Assembly: GCA_963768075.1 (NCBI GenBank)
Contig: CAVYHD010000021.1
Coordinates: forward strand, 1-64,000
Direction: 5' to 3'
Length of the DNA stretch: 64,000 nt
DNA from: QHXW01 sp963768075
Lineage (GTDB): Bacteria > Acidobacteriota > Terriglobia > Bryobacterales > Bryobacteraceae
A program made the translations under genes and the position numbers. Shown in pieces: positions 57,405-64,000 of the stretch. Position 1 is the first letter of the stretch; every line of letters begins with the position of its first letter. Below the pieces are notes generated by a model. That model had not been told where the DNA came from and ran no database searches. It saw only the letters and a program-made list of their open reading frames with translations.

Positions 57405-57478
57405 TAGATTAAATCTAATCTGAAAGCGTGTCAACTCGATGTTACCGAAGTACCATAACGCTGTGATCCGAAGTACCA
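57405..57478. promoter_or_regulatory. Inverted repeat and 11-bp direct repeats upstream of the PilZ gene
   Basis: The ~210-bp gap between phhB and the PilZ gene holds TAGATT-A-AATCTA (57405-57417), a perfect 6-bp palindrome around one base. Two exact copies of CCGAAGTACCA lie at 57445-57455 and 57468-57478, 23 bp apart, about two helical turns. This spacing suits binding of two regulator dimers on one face of the DNA. The sites are 70-140 bp before the PilZ start. No other gene is seen in the gap. Confidence 0.42.
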
Positions 57479-57548
57479 ATTCGATTGAGCCAGCGGGCCT
57501 ATTGTAGGTGGAGCCGAACCGGGGCATGATGGGACCGGAGAACAATTG

Positions 57549-57914
57549 ATGCCCACGCGAGAGGAACAGTTTTTTGACCCGGAACGGCGCAAGACCGACC
57601 GGTTTCCCATCGAAAGCGAGTTGCGTTACAAAGTGATGGAAAACAAGGACGTTACGGAGCCAGGAACGGGACGGACGCTCAACATGAGCAGCAGCGGCAT
57701 CCTGTTTACCACGGCAGCCCAGTTGCCGCTTGGCCGCCGGGTGGAGCTTTCGGTGGATTGGCCGGCGCAGTTGAGCGAGACTTGCGGCTTGAAGCTGGTG
57801 GCGCTCGGCCGAGTAGTGCGCTCGTCGGAGGAGGCGAGTGCCATCCGTATCGACAAGTACGATTTTCGTACCCGGGCGACGGCCCGACTCAAAGTGGCGG
57901 GGTCAGCGAGCTAA
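57549..57914 (+). CDS. PilZ-domain protein (c-di-GMP receptor candidate)
   Basis: A 121-residue single PilZ domain. The N-terminal ERRKTDRFPIESELRYKVM contains the RxxxR-type c-di-GMP contact, followed by TLNMSSSGILFTTAAQLPLG, matching the D/NxSxxG motif, and LVALGRVVRSSEEASAIRID. Such proteins respond to c-di-GMP. A TTG three bases upstream is possible, but the ATG at 57549 is better placed after GGAG at ~57537. Its 3' end overlaps that of the convergent thyX gene by 12 bp. Confidence 0.88.
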   Translation: MPTREEQFFDPERRKTDRFPIESELRYKVMENKDVTEPGTGRTLNMSSSGILFTTAAQLPLGRRVELSVDWPAQLSETCGLKLVALGRVVRSSEEASAIRIDKYDFRTRATARLKVAGSAS

Positions 57915-59333
57915 AGGGTCCTCTACCCAGGGCGGGGTAGCCTCGATGAGCCTGCCCAGTTCGGGCTCGAGTTGTTCGAGCTTGAGCTTCATCTGCCAGG
58001 CGATGCTTCGATAGCTGAAGTGGCCTTTCACGCCGCTGCGGACGCGGGCGATATACTCAGCCTCGGCGAAATCCATCTTAAAGAGAAAGCGCGAGCGAGC
58101 TCCGAAGGGCAAAAGGTAGTGGGCACCCGGAGCGGCGAGAGCGTGCATGTCTTCGAAGGCGGAGCGCATGGCGCTATCATAAATTTCGGCAGCACCGGCT
58201 TGGGCGACCGTGGCCGGAGTGTCGAAGCCGAGTTGGCCATCGTAAGCCTGGCGATATTGATGGCAGCGGCGATGGCGATGCAGATCGCGGTATGCGCCGA
58301 TGTCCATGACGAAATCAAAAGCATAAGGGCCGCCACGAAACGCGCGCAGAAAGTCGTCACGACGGCCGCGTGACTGGAGCGCGACGTCGAGAACTTCCCT
58401 GCGGCGGGCATCGCTCCAGCCGGCAGCGGTTTCGTAGAGTTCGCGATAAGGGCGGTTGGTAACGGTGTATAGGAGGGTCGCAGCAATATCGGCCGCCACG
58501 CTAGAAGGCCGCACGAGATCGACGCAATCCACCTGGAGGCCGGCGGCGGGCGGCAGATTCTGTTCCGCCCATAATTTGACCTCAGCGCGGGACTGGCGGA
58601 GGTACTCATCGGGCTCGGCGTGGCGCGCCAGCGTGGGCGCGAGGGGCTCGCGGTCCGATTCGTCCCAGCGGCAATCGGGCTCTGCCGCGCAGGCGGTCGA
58701 GATTTCGTCGCCGAGGCTGCGAACCTCTTCGTACTCGGAAACGCGCAGACGCCTGATCTGCTTTTCGAGCGTGCGGATGCTGGTGACCTGGCCGACGTTT
58801 GTAGGCACTCCCCAAAACAGCAGATAGCGCGCCACGTCGAAGGCGCGGGCAGCGATATTGCGCTTGTAAGCGTCGGGTTTCATTTCTTCCGGGCGGGGAA
58901 GTTTTTCGGAAAGATGATCGACGACGCGCGCGCTGACGGCTTTGTAGGCAGCAAGAAGATTATCGCCGGCCTGGTGGTAACGCGCGGCATCGGCCGCGGT
59001 CAGTTCCGAGGGCGTGATGAATCCGGAGCGCGAGAAATCCTGGTAGCGCGACGATTTTGCCTGGCCATCCCACAATACTTCGTCTTCCGCCTCGCTCGCC
59101 GCGAGCTCCGACAAACCTTCGAAACACAGCACGGTGTGGCCGAGATCGGCGATCGAGGCATGGCCGTACTGAAAGTAGAAGCTTTCGAGAAATTTCTGGG
59201 AGTCATGGGTGCGCACCCATTCGAGCGATTGGCGGATGGAATCCGGCGACCGGCTGTAACGCGCGAGGGCATAGGCGCATTTTTCCGGCGGCATGGGTGA
59301 GATGGTGATGACGCGCTTGGTTCGATCGGGCAT
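57903..59333 (-). CDS. Tandem-domain FAD-dependent thymidylate synthase-like protein (ThyX)
   Basis: A 476-residue protein with two ThyX-like halves. The first (~residues 1-230) has SLEWVRTHDSQKFLESFYFQ, GHASIADLGHTVLCFEGLSE and SSRYQDF, but no RHR signature. The second (~235-470) has RPYRELYETAAGW, DIGAYRDLHRHRRCHQYRQ with an RHR triplet, and HYLLPFGARSRFLFKMDFAE with EYIARVRSGVKGHFSYRSIA. ThyX makes dTMP from dUMP with FAD and methylenetetrahydrofolate; canonical enzymes have one ~220-residue domain. The layout suggests that one half keeps the active-site motif and the other the substrate Ser/Arg region. Divergent from dut, 24 bp away. Confidence 0.8.
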   Translation of the reverse strand: MPDRTKRVITISPMPPEKCAYALARYSRSPDSIRQSLEWVRTHDSQKFLESFYFQYGHASIADLGHTVLCFEGLSELAASEAEDEVLWDGQAKSSRYQDFSRSGFITPSELTAADAARYHQAGDNLLAAYKAVSARVVDHLSEKLPRPEEMKPDAYKRNIAARAFDVARYLLFWGVPTNVGQVTSIRTLEKQIRRLRVSEYEEVRSLGDEISTACAAEPDCRWDESDREPLAPTLARHAEPDEYLRQSRAEVKLWAEQNLPPAAGLQVDCVDLVRPSSVAADIAATLLYTVTNRPYRELYETAAGWSDARRREVLDVALQSRGRRDDFLRAFRGGPYAFDFVMDIGAYRDLHRHRRCHQYRQAYDGQLGFDTPATVAQAGAAEIYDSAMRSAFEDMHALAAPGAHYLLPFGARSRFLFKMDFAEAEYIARVRSGVKGHFSYRSIAWQMKLKLEQLEPELGRLIEATPPWVEDPLAR

Positions 59334-59357
59334 CCTGATCAGCTATTATCGGATTCG

Positions 59358-59789
59358 ATGAAGGTGCGAATCAAACGGCTGCGCGAAGAGGCTTACGTTC
59401 CGGAATACGCGCATGGTCCGGCGGAAGATGCGGGCCTGGATTTGCGCGCCGCCGAAGACGTGACGCTCGCGGCGGGAGTGCCGCAGCTTGTTCCCACGGG
59501 AATCGCGATCGAGCTGCCGCCGGGCCACGAGGCGCAAATCCGCCCGCGCAGCGGCCTCGCGCTCAAGCATGCCATCACGCTGCCCAATAGCCCGGCGACC
59601 ATCGACCCGGGATACCGCGGCGAGATCCGCGTGATTCTGCTGAATCTGGGGAAAGAAAATTATGTGGTACACCGGGGCGATCGCATCGCACAGATGGTCA
59701 TCGCGCGGTATGAGAGCGTCGAGTGGGAAGAAGGGGAGCTGAGCAACTCGGCGCGGGGGACCGGGGGATTCGGGTCGTCCGGGAGATGA
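59358..59789 (+). CDS. dut: dUTP diphosphatase (dUTPase)
   Basis: A 143-residue trimeric dUTPase that makes dUMP and keeps uracil out of DNA. All five motifs are present: EDAGLDLRAAEDVTL (1), RPRSGLALKH (2), ATIDPGYRGEIRVILLNLG (3), RGDRIAQMVIARYES (4) and the C-terminal GTGGFGSSGR (5). Its product dUMP is the substrate of ThyX, whose gene starts 24 bp away on the other strand. Confidence 0.96.
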   Translation: MKVRIKRLREEAYVPEYAHGPAEDAGLDLRAAEDVTLAAGVPQLVPTGIAIELPPGHEAQIRPRSGLALKHAITLPNSPATIDPGYRGEIRVILLNLGKENYVVHRGDRIAQMVIARYESVEWEEGELSNSARGTGGFGSSGR

Positions 59790-59806
59790 GGCGCGAGCGG
59801 CGCGGG

Positions 59807-61696
59807 ATGAACGCATTATGCATTCGCCGCCTGATTTCCGTGCTCGCAGGCGCGTTGGTCCTATGCACGGCCGGCTGCGGCTCCAGGCGCTCGACAGAGG
59901 CGACTCCCAAGGTGATCGTTATCGGCATCGACGGCATGGACCCCGGGTTCGTGGAACGGCACTGGAACGTTTTGCCGAACCTGGCGCGGCTCCGCGGACA
60001 GGGCAGCTTTCAGCGGCTGGGAACCACGATGCCGCCGCAAAGTCCTGTCGCGTGGTCCTCGTTCATTACAGGCCTGGAGCCGGACCAGCACGGCATTTTT
60101 GATTTCGTCCATCGCAATCCGTCGACGCTGCAACCATTCTCCTCGATGGGAGGTACGGAGGAGCCACGCTCGGTTCTGCCGCTCGGGCCGTACATTCTGC
60201 CGCTATCGAAGTCGCGAGTGATTTCGTTTCGCAAGGGGACGGCGTTCTGGCAAACGCTGGCTGACCGCGGCATCCCGGTGACGGTGATGCGTATGCCGAC
60301 GAACTATCCTCCGCTCGAAGCCGGCCGCGCGCTTTCCGGCATGGGCACTCCCGACCTGCGCGGAACACTTGGGACTTTTGCATTCTATACCGACGATCCC
60401 GAGGAGATCTCGCGGTCGGTCGCGGGCGGGCGCATTGTGAAAGTGAATCTTGCGGGGGAGCGGGCGGTGCTGCGCGTGGAGGGTCCACCGAATTCGCTCC
60501 GCAAAGACCATGCGTACTCGGCAGTCGACCTGATGGTCGACGTAGACCCGGCGAATTCCGTGGGCCGTTTCCAAGTTGGCGACGACACAGTTGTGATCCG
60601 CCAGGGCGAGTGGTCCGGGTGGATGATGGCCGATTTCCCGCTCATCCCGCATCTGGCTTCGGCTCGCGGCATGTTTCGGGTTTTCGCTAAACAGCTTCAT
60701 CCGCGTTTCGAGGTATATGTCTCGGCCGTGAATGTTGATCCTGAATCGCCCGCCCTTCCGGTGGCTGCGCCGGCTTCATTCGGAAGCGACATCGCCCGCG
60801 AAACGGGGCGTTACTATACGCTGGGGATTCCCGAAGATACTTCCGTGCTGCGCCAGGGCGCTTTTACGCTTCCGGAGTTTCTGGCGCAGACGCGGCTGGT
60901 TTTCGAAGATGAGCACCGGCTGCTGCGGTACGCGATGGCCCATTTCAGCCAGGGCATGCTGTTTTTTTACTTTTCGAGCGTCGATCAAAATTCCCACATT
61001 CTCTGGGGCCGCCACGATGCCGAGCTGTTGGAGGTTTATCGCGAAGTGGATGGATGCGTCGGTGAAGTGATGCGCCAGGCACCGGCGGCGAAGCTGATCG
61101 TGCTCTCCGACCATGGCTTCGCAACGTTCGATCGGGCCGTGCACCTCAACACGTGGCTGCGCGATCAAGGTTTTCTCAAACTGGATGGCGCGCCGGGTGA
61201 CGAGACCACGCTGGCGAATCTGGACTGGTCCTCGACCGAAGCTTACGCGCTCGGGCTGAATGGATTGTATCTGAACCTTCGCGGCCGGGAGGAATATGGA
61301 ATCGTAAAGCGTGGGCCCGAGAGCACGGCGCTGCTGGAAAAGCTGCGGCAGCAACTGCTCACGCTGCGTGATCCGGTGAACGGCCGGCAAGTGGTCGAGG
61401 CGGTGTATGAATCCAATCCGGCGGCAGAGAACGCCGCGGCGGCACCGGATCTGATTGTGGGTTACGCCGCCGGATATCGTGGGTCGTGGCAAACCGCCCT
61501 GGGCGGAGTTCCGCCGCAAGAGTTGGAAGACAACAACGACGCCTGGATCGCGGACCACTGCATCAATCCCGCGGATGTTCCGGGCGTGCTGTTCACGAGC
61601 TGGCCGATGCATCCGGACCGCCCGCGCCTCGAAGACGTCACCGCGATAGTTCTCGACCTATTCGGCGGGAAGGCTGCCTTAACTAACGGGCGCTAG
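59807..61696 (+). CDS. Type I phosphodiesterase/alkaline-phosphatase-like lipoprotein
   Basis: A 629-residue protein from the ATG at 59807 (59786 is an alternative). A lipoprotein signal (ISVLAGALVLCTAGC) ends with a lipobox Cys. The alkaline-phosphatase-superfamily domain begins VIVIGIDGMDPGFVERHW (first metal Asp) and has TTMPPQSPVAWSSFITGLEP with the nucleophile Ser/Thr region, FYFSSVDQNSHILWGRHDAE and LIVLSDHGFATFDRAVHLNT with metal-binding Asp-His. It could be a phosphodiesterase or nucleotide pyrophosphatase; the substrate is unknown. Its 3' end overlaps the RND adaptor by 14 bp. Confidence 0.88.
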   Translation: MNALCIRRLISVLAGALVLCTAGCGSRRSTEATPKVIVIGIDGMDPGFVERHWNVLPNLARLRGQGSFQRLGTTMPPQSPVAWSSFITGLEPDQHGIFDFVHRNPSTLQPFSSMGGTEEPRSVLPLGPYILPLSKSRVISFRKGTAFWQTLADRGIPVTVMRMPTNYPPLEAGRALSGMGTPDLRGTLGTFAFYTDDPEEISRSVAGGRIVKVNLAGERAVLRVEGPPNSLRKDHAYSAVDLMVDVDPANSVGRFQVGDDTVVIRQGEWSGWMMADFPLIPHLASARGMFRVFAKQLHPRFEVYVSAVNVDPESPALPVAAPASFGSDIARETGRYYTLGIPEDTSVLRQGAFTLPEFLAQTRLVFEDEHRLLRYAMAHFSQGMLFFYFSSVDQNSHILWGRHDAELLEVYREVDGCVGEVMRQAPAAKLIVLSDHGFATFDRAVHLNTWLRDQGFLKLDGAPGDETTLANLDWSSTEAYALGLNGLYLNLRGREEYGIVKRGPESTALLEKLRQQLLTLRDPVNGRQVVEAVYESNPAAENAAAAPDLIVGYAAGYRGSWQTALGGVPPQELEDNNDAWIADHCINPADVPGVLFTSWPMHPDRPRLEDVTAIVLDLFGGKAALTNGR

Positions 61697-63074
61697 CCGG
61701 ACTGTGCACCTGGGAAACCGGGTTCACCTTGAGTCCTTCGGTCGCGAAATCGCCGGGGTTGGGGATGATCGTGTCTCCTTGTTGAAGGCCGCCGAGCACT
61801 TCCAGGCGGTCGCCGTAGTCGCGGCCGACTTCGACAGCCGCAAGATGCACCGTGTGGTCGGGGCGGACCACGGCGACGATGGGACCATCGCCACGCGTGA
61901 CCAGGGCATCGCTTGGGACGAGAAGTGGGGGATGCGGCCGCGTGTAGCTTAAATCCACATCGGCGTACATACCTGGTAGCAGCAGACCTTCCGCGTTTGG
62001 AACGTGAACTTCCACGAGCAGCGTGCGACTGGAGGGATCAAGCGAGTTCGCGGTGCGCGCCACGGTTCCAGTGAACTCGCGGCCGGGCAGGTTGGAAACG
62101 CTCAGATGTGCAAGCTCGCCGGGCTTAATCGAACTGGCGCTAGCCTGCGGGACGTTAACGTAGGTGCGGAGTGTGGCGGTCTGCGCGATTCGAAAAAGGA
62201 GCGTGCTGCCGGCATTCACCAGCGCACCGACGTCCACATTGCGCATGGTGATGATTCCGTCGAACGGCGCTTTCACAACCCGGTATTCTTGCACCTTGTC
62301 GAGGCGGGCCACAGCGGCTTCAGCGGCGGCCACGTTGCCGCGCCGGGCGCCGATGGCCTTCTGGAGCGACTGGAGGCTCGCAGACTGAGTCTGAAACTGG
62401 GTCTGATATTGGTCATTTTCCTGCTTCGAGACGGCGCCCTTTGCGACCAGGTTACTCCAACGCTGTGCGGTGACTTTAGCCAGTTGCATCGCCGACTTAC
62501 CCTGCTCGTAGTTGGCAAGCGCCTCGTCCAGCTCGGCCTGCGCCTGTAGCAGGTTGGCCTTGGCCTGACGCACTTGCTCATCCGTTTCGGGCGCTTCGAT
62601 CTCGGCCACCGGCTGGCCGGCGCGAACGCGATCGCCGATATCCACCATGCGCCGCCGGAGGTATCCATCGGCGCGGGCGAGGATGGGGGCTTCGGTAATC
62701 GCCTGGATGCTGCCCGGCAATTCCAACTGACTGTTTTGCGGTGAGCGCGTTACCTGGACTACCTCGACGCGGGGTAGAGCCTCCTCTTGCTCGTGCGCCT
62801 CAGTGACGATGAGGGCCCGCCGTTTCTGGAGCGGAATATAGCCGGCGAGGAATGCAATGACAAAGAGGACGGTCGCGGTCAGAACAATTCCCCAGATCGC
62901 AACGCCCGAGGGATGCCAAAGGTTCACCGGCGGCCCCGAGTGTGCCGGGCCGTGGGCCGAGGACTTCAACTGCTCGATCTGCCGCTTGAGTTCCTGGTTT
63001 TCCTTGCGTAACCGCTCTTCGTTGGTTGACGGCTCGACTTCAGATCCAGGCTGTTCGGGTTCGATGTGTCGCAT
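61683..63074 (-). CDS. RND efflux periplasmic adaptor (membrane-fusion protein)
   Basis: A 463-residue AcrA/HlyD-type adaptor that links an inner-membrane RND pump to an outer-membrane channel. An N-terminal coiled coil (NEERLRKENQELKRQIEQLK) precedes one membrane helix (GIVLTATVLFVIAFLAGYIP). The lipoyl half-motifs are SIQAITEAPILARADGYLRR and YRVVKAPFDGIITMRNVDVG, with a long helical hairpin between them. The beta-barrel and proximal domain follow. It lies 18 bp after the pump gene. Confidence 0.92.
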   Translation of the reverse strand: MRHIEPEQPGSEVEPSTNEERLRKENQELKRQIEQLKSSAHGPAHSGPPVNLWHPSGVAIWGIVLTATVLFVIAFLAGYIPLQKRRALIVTEAHEQEEALPRVEVVQVTRSPQNSQLELPGSIQAITEAPILARADGYLRRRMVDIGDRVRAGQPVAEIEAPETDEQVRQAKANLLQAQAELDEALANYEQGKSAMQLAKVTAQRWSNLVAKGAVSKQENDQYQTQFQTQSASLQSLQKAIGARRGNVAAAEAAVARLDKVQEYRVVKAPFDGIITMRNVDVGALVNAGSTLLFRIAQTATLRTYVNVPQASASSIKPGELAHLSVSNLPGREFTGTVARTANSLDPSSRTLLVEVHVPNAEGLLLPGMYADVDLSYTRPHPPLLVPSDALVTRGDGPIVAVVRPDHTVHLAAVEVGRDYGDRLEVLGGLQQGDTIIPNPGDFATEGLKVNPVSQVHSPASAR

Positions 63075-63092
63075 CAGGCGCTCGGCGGTTCT

Positions 63093-64000
63093 TTAATCAC
63101 TATCCCACGTCGTTTCCAGCGCCGCGAGTTGTTCCTGCTCATCGAAGCGGCTCTCGAAGTTTACCGGGGGCTTGGTCCGCAGATAGCTATAGATGATCGG
63201 GACAACGAAGAGGGTGGTCACCGTGGCGAACATCAGGCCACCAATCACGGCGCGCCCCAGCGGCGCATTCTGCTCTCCGCCTTCCCCCAACCCCAGCGAC
63301 ATGGGAAGCATGCCGAGAATCATGGCGGTCGCGGTCATGAGTACCGGCCGGATTCGAGCGTATCCCGCGGAAAGCATCGCCTCCCTGGCGGAGGGCACGG
63401 ACACGCGCTCATCGTTGGCGAACGTGACCATGAGGATACTGTTGGCTGTAGCGACACCAACGCACATGATGGATCCCATCAGAGAAGGGACACTCAGAGT
63501 GGTGCCGGTGACGAACAGCATCCACAAAATACCCGCCATCGCGCCGGGCAGCGCCATCAGAATGATAAACGGATCAAGCCACGACTGAAAGTTGACCGTC
63601 ATCAGAAGGTAAACCAGAACGACGGCGAAGGCCATGCCTAATCCCAGGCGGAAGAAAGAGGATTGCATGGTCTCAATTTGCCCGCGCAGCGCAAAGAAGG
63701 TGCCACGGGGTAAGTGCGGCTCCTCCTCGCGCATGATCTTCTCCACGTCGGCTCCTACGCCACCCAGGTCGCGGCGGTCCACGTTTGCGTACACATCAAA
63801 AACCGGCCATACGTTGTAATGGTTTACGATCACCGGGGCGTAGCCTCGCTGAACCGTGGCCAGATTGGAAAGAAGTTGCGTGTTGCCGGCCATGGCCCCC
63901 GGATTTCCATAGGCTTGCGAGGAACCGCTGGGCGAGGCGCCAACAGAGCCGTTCCAGCTGGTGGCAGTACCCTGTTGCGAAGCCGGCGTCGTAGTGGCGA
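63093..64000 (-). CDS. RND efflux pump (AcrB-type), C-terminal part
   Basis: The last ~300 residues of a large inner-membrane proton-driven transporter whose start is beyond the window. Typical features are GQIETMQSSFFRLGLGMAFA, NFQSWLDPFIILMALPGAMA, LMGSIMCVGVATANSILMVT and LLIV-like MLGMLPMSLGLGEGGEQNAP with LGRAVIGGLMFATVTTLFVV. Hydrophobic segments match transmembrane helices 8-12. The reading frame stays open to the window edge. Substrate unknown. Confidence 0.92.
   Translation of the reverse strand, partial: ATTTPASQQGTATSWNGSVGASPSGSSQAYGNPGAMAGNTQLLSNLATVQRGYAPVIVNHYNVWPVFDVYANVDRRDLGGVGADVEKIMREEEPHLPRGTFFALRGQIETMQSSFFRLGLGMAFAVVLVYLLMTVNFQSWLDPFIILMALPGAMAGILWMLFVTGTTLSVPSLMGSIMCVGVATANSILMVTFANDERVSVPSAREAMLSAGYARIRPVLMTATAMILGMLPMSLGLGEGGEQNAPLGRAVIGGLMFATVTTLFVVPIIYSYLRTKPPVNFESRFDEQEQLAALETTWDSD

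Overview
The window is a ~60% GC stretch of bacterial chromosome, most consistent with an Acidobacteriota genome of the Bryobacterales/Solibacter type. That placement is inference from gene content: a DUF1684 protein, an FG-GAP/ASPIC-UnbV protein next to a TPR protein, a PHP/CehA metallohydrolase, a tandem-domain ThyX protein, a Ku/LigD pair and an RND pump. I see no rRNA operon and no CRISPR array.

Layout. 1-2.0 kb: degraded or error-ridden DNA with an orphan Cas6-type RAMP gene and an unidentified zinc-ribbon gene, both in pieces. 2.1-6.4 kb: an integrative mobilizable element read left to right, with an intergenic region rich in TTGCACT motifs, two tandem TraK-like DNA-binding proteins, a MOB-P-type relaxase, a small helix-turn-helix protein and a tyrosine recombinase whose last codons lie inside a tRNA-Ala(GGC) gene, the likely attachment site. 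6.4-10.4 kb: housekeeping genes (LpxL-type acyltransferase, mnmA, cysteine desulfurase, SAM hydrolase), recognisable but broken by many small indels. 10.4-30.5 kb: rsmD-recG, a Gfo/Idh/MocA protein, fabI, acnA, argS, two secreted proteins, purQ-purL-purF, sodA, gatA-gatC-DUF721 and DUF1684-maf. 30.5-41.3 kb: an APC permease, DUF2203, YjbQ, S1/P1 nuclease, an aldo/keto-reductase-like protein with a CehA-type metallohydrolase, a structured intergenic region, small membrane proteins and a TPR/ASPIC-UnbV operon. 41.3-47.8 kb: MATE transporter, cytochrome bd oxidase, STAS, MCE, a PF04020 membrane protein and DUF72. 47.8-52.3 kb: a divergent Ku/LigD end-joining locus and a CDF transporter. 52.3-64 kb: TldD/TldE, threonine synthase, lytic transglycosylase, pterin dehydratase, PilZ, ThyX divergent from dut, a phosphodiesterase lipoprotein and an RND adaptor with the 3' end of its pump.

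Functional links. recG-rsmD, purQ-purL-purF, gatC-gatA, cydA-cydB, tldD-tldE and pump-adaptor are tightly packed operons. ThyX and dUTPase are divergent and act on consecutive steps of dUMP/dTMP metabolism. Ku and LigD together form a two-protein end-joining system.

Quality caveat. Frameshifts are dense at 0-2 kb and 6.9-10.4 kb and occur singly in argS, purL, the permease, the ASPIC protein, cydA, ligD and thrC. They fall in conserved housekeeping genes, and two that I could resolve are explained by one missing base in a simple-sequence run (poly-A at ~49350, a GC-rich triplet run at ~10420). I therefore read most of them as sequencing or assembly indels rather than true gene decay. The genes of the mobile element (2.6-6.3 kb) are intact.
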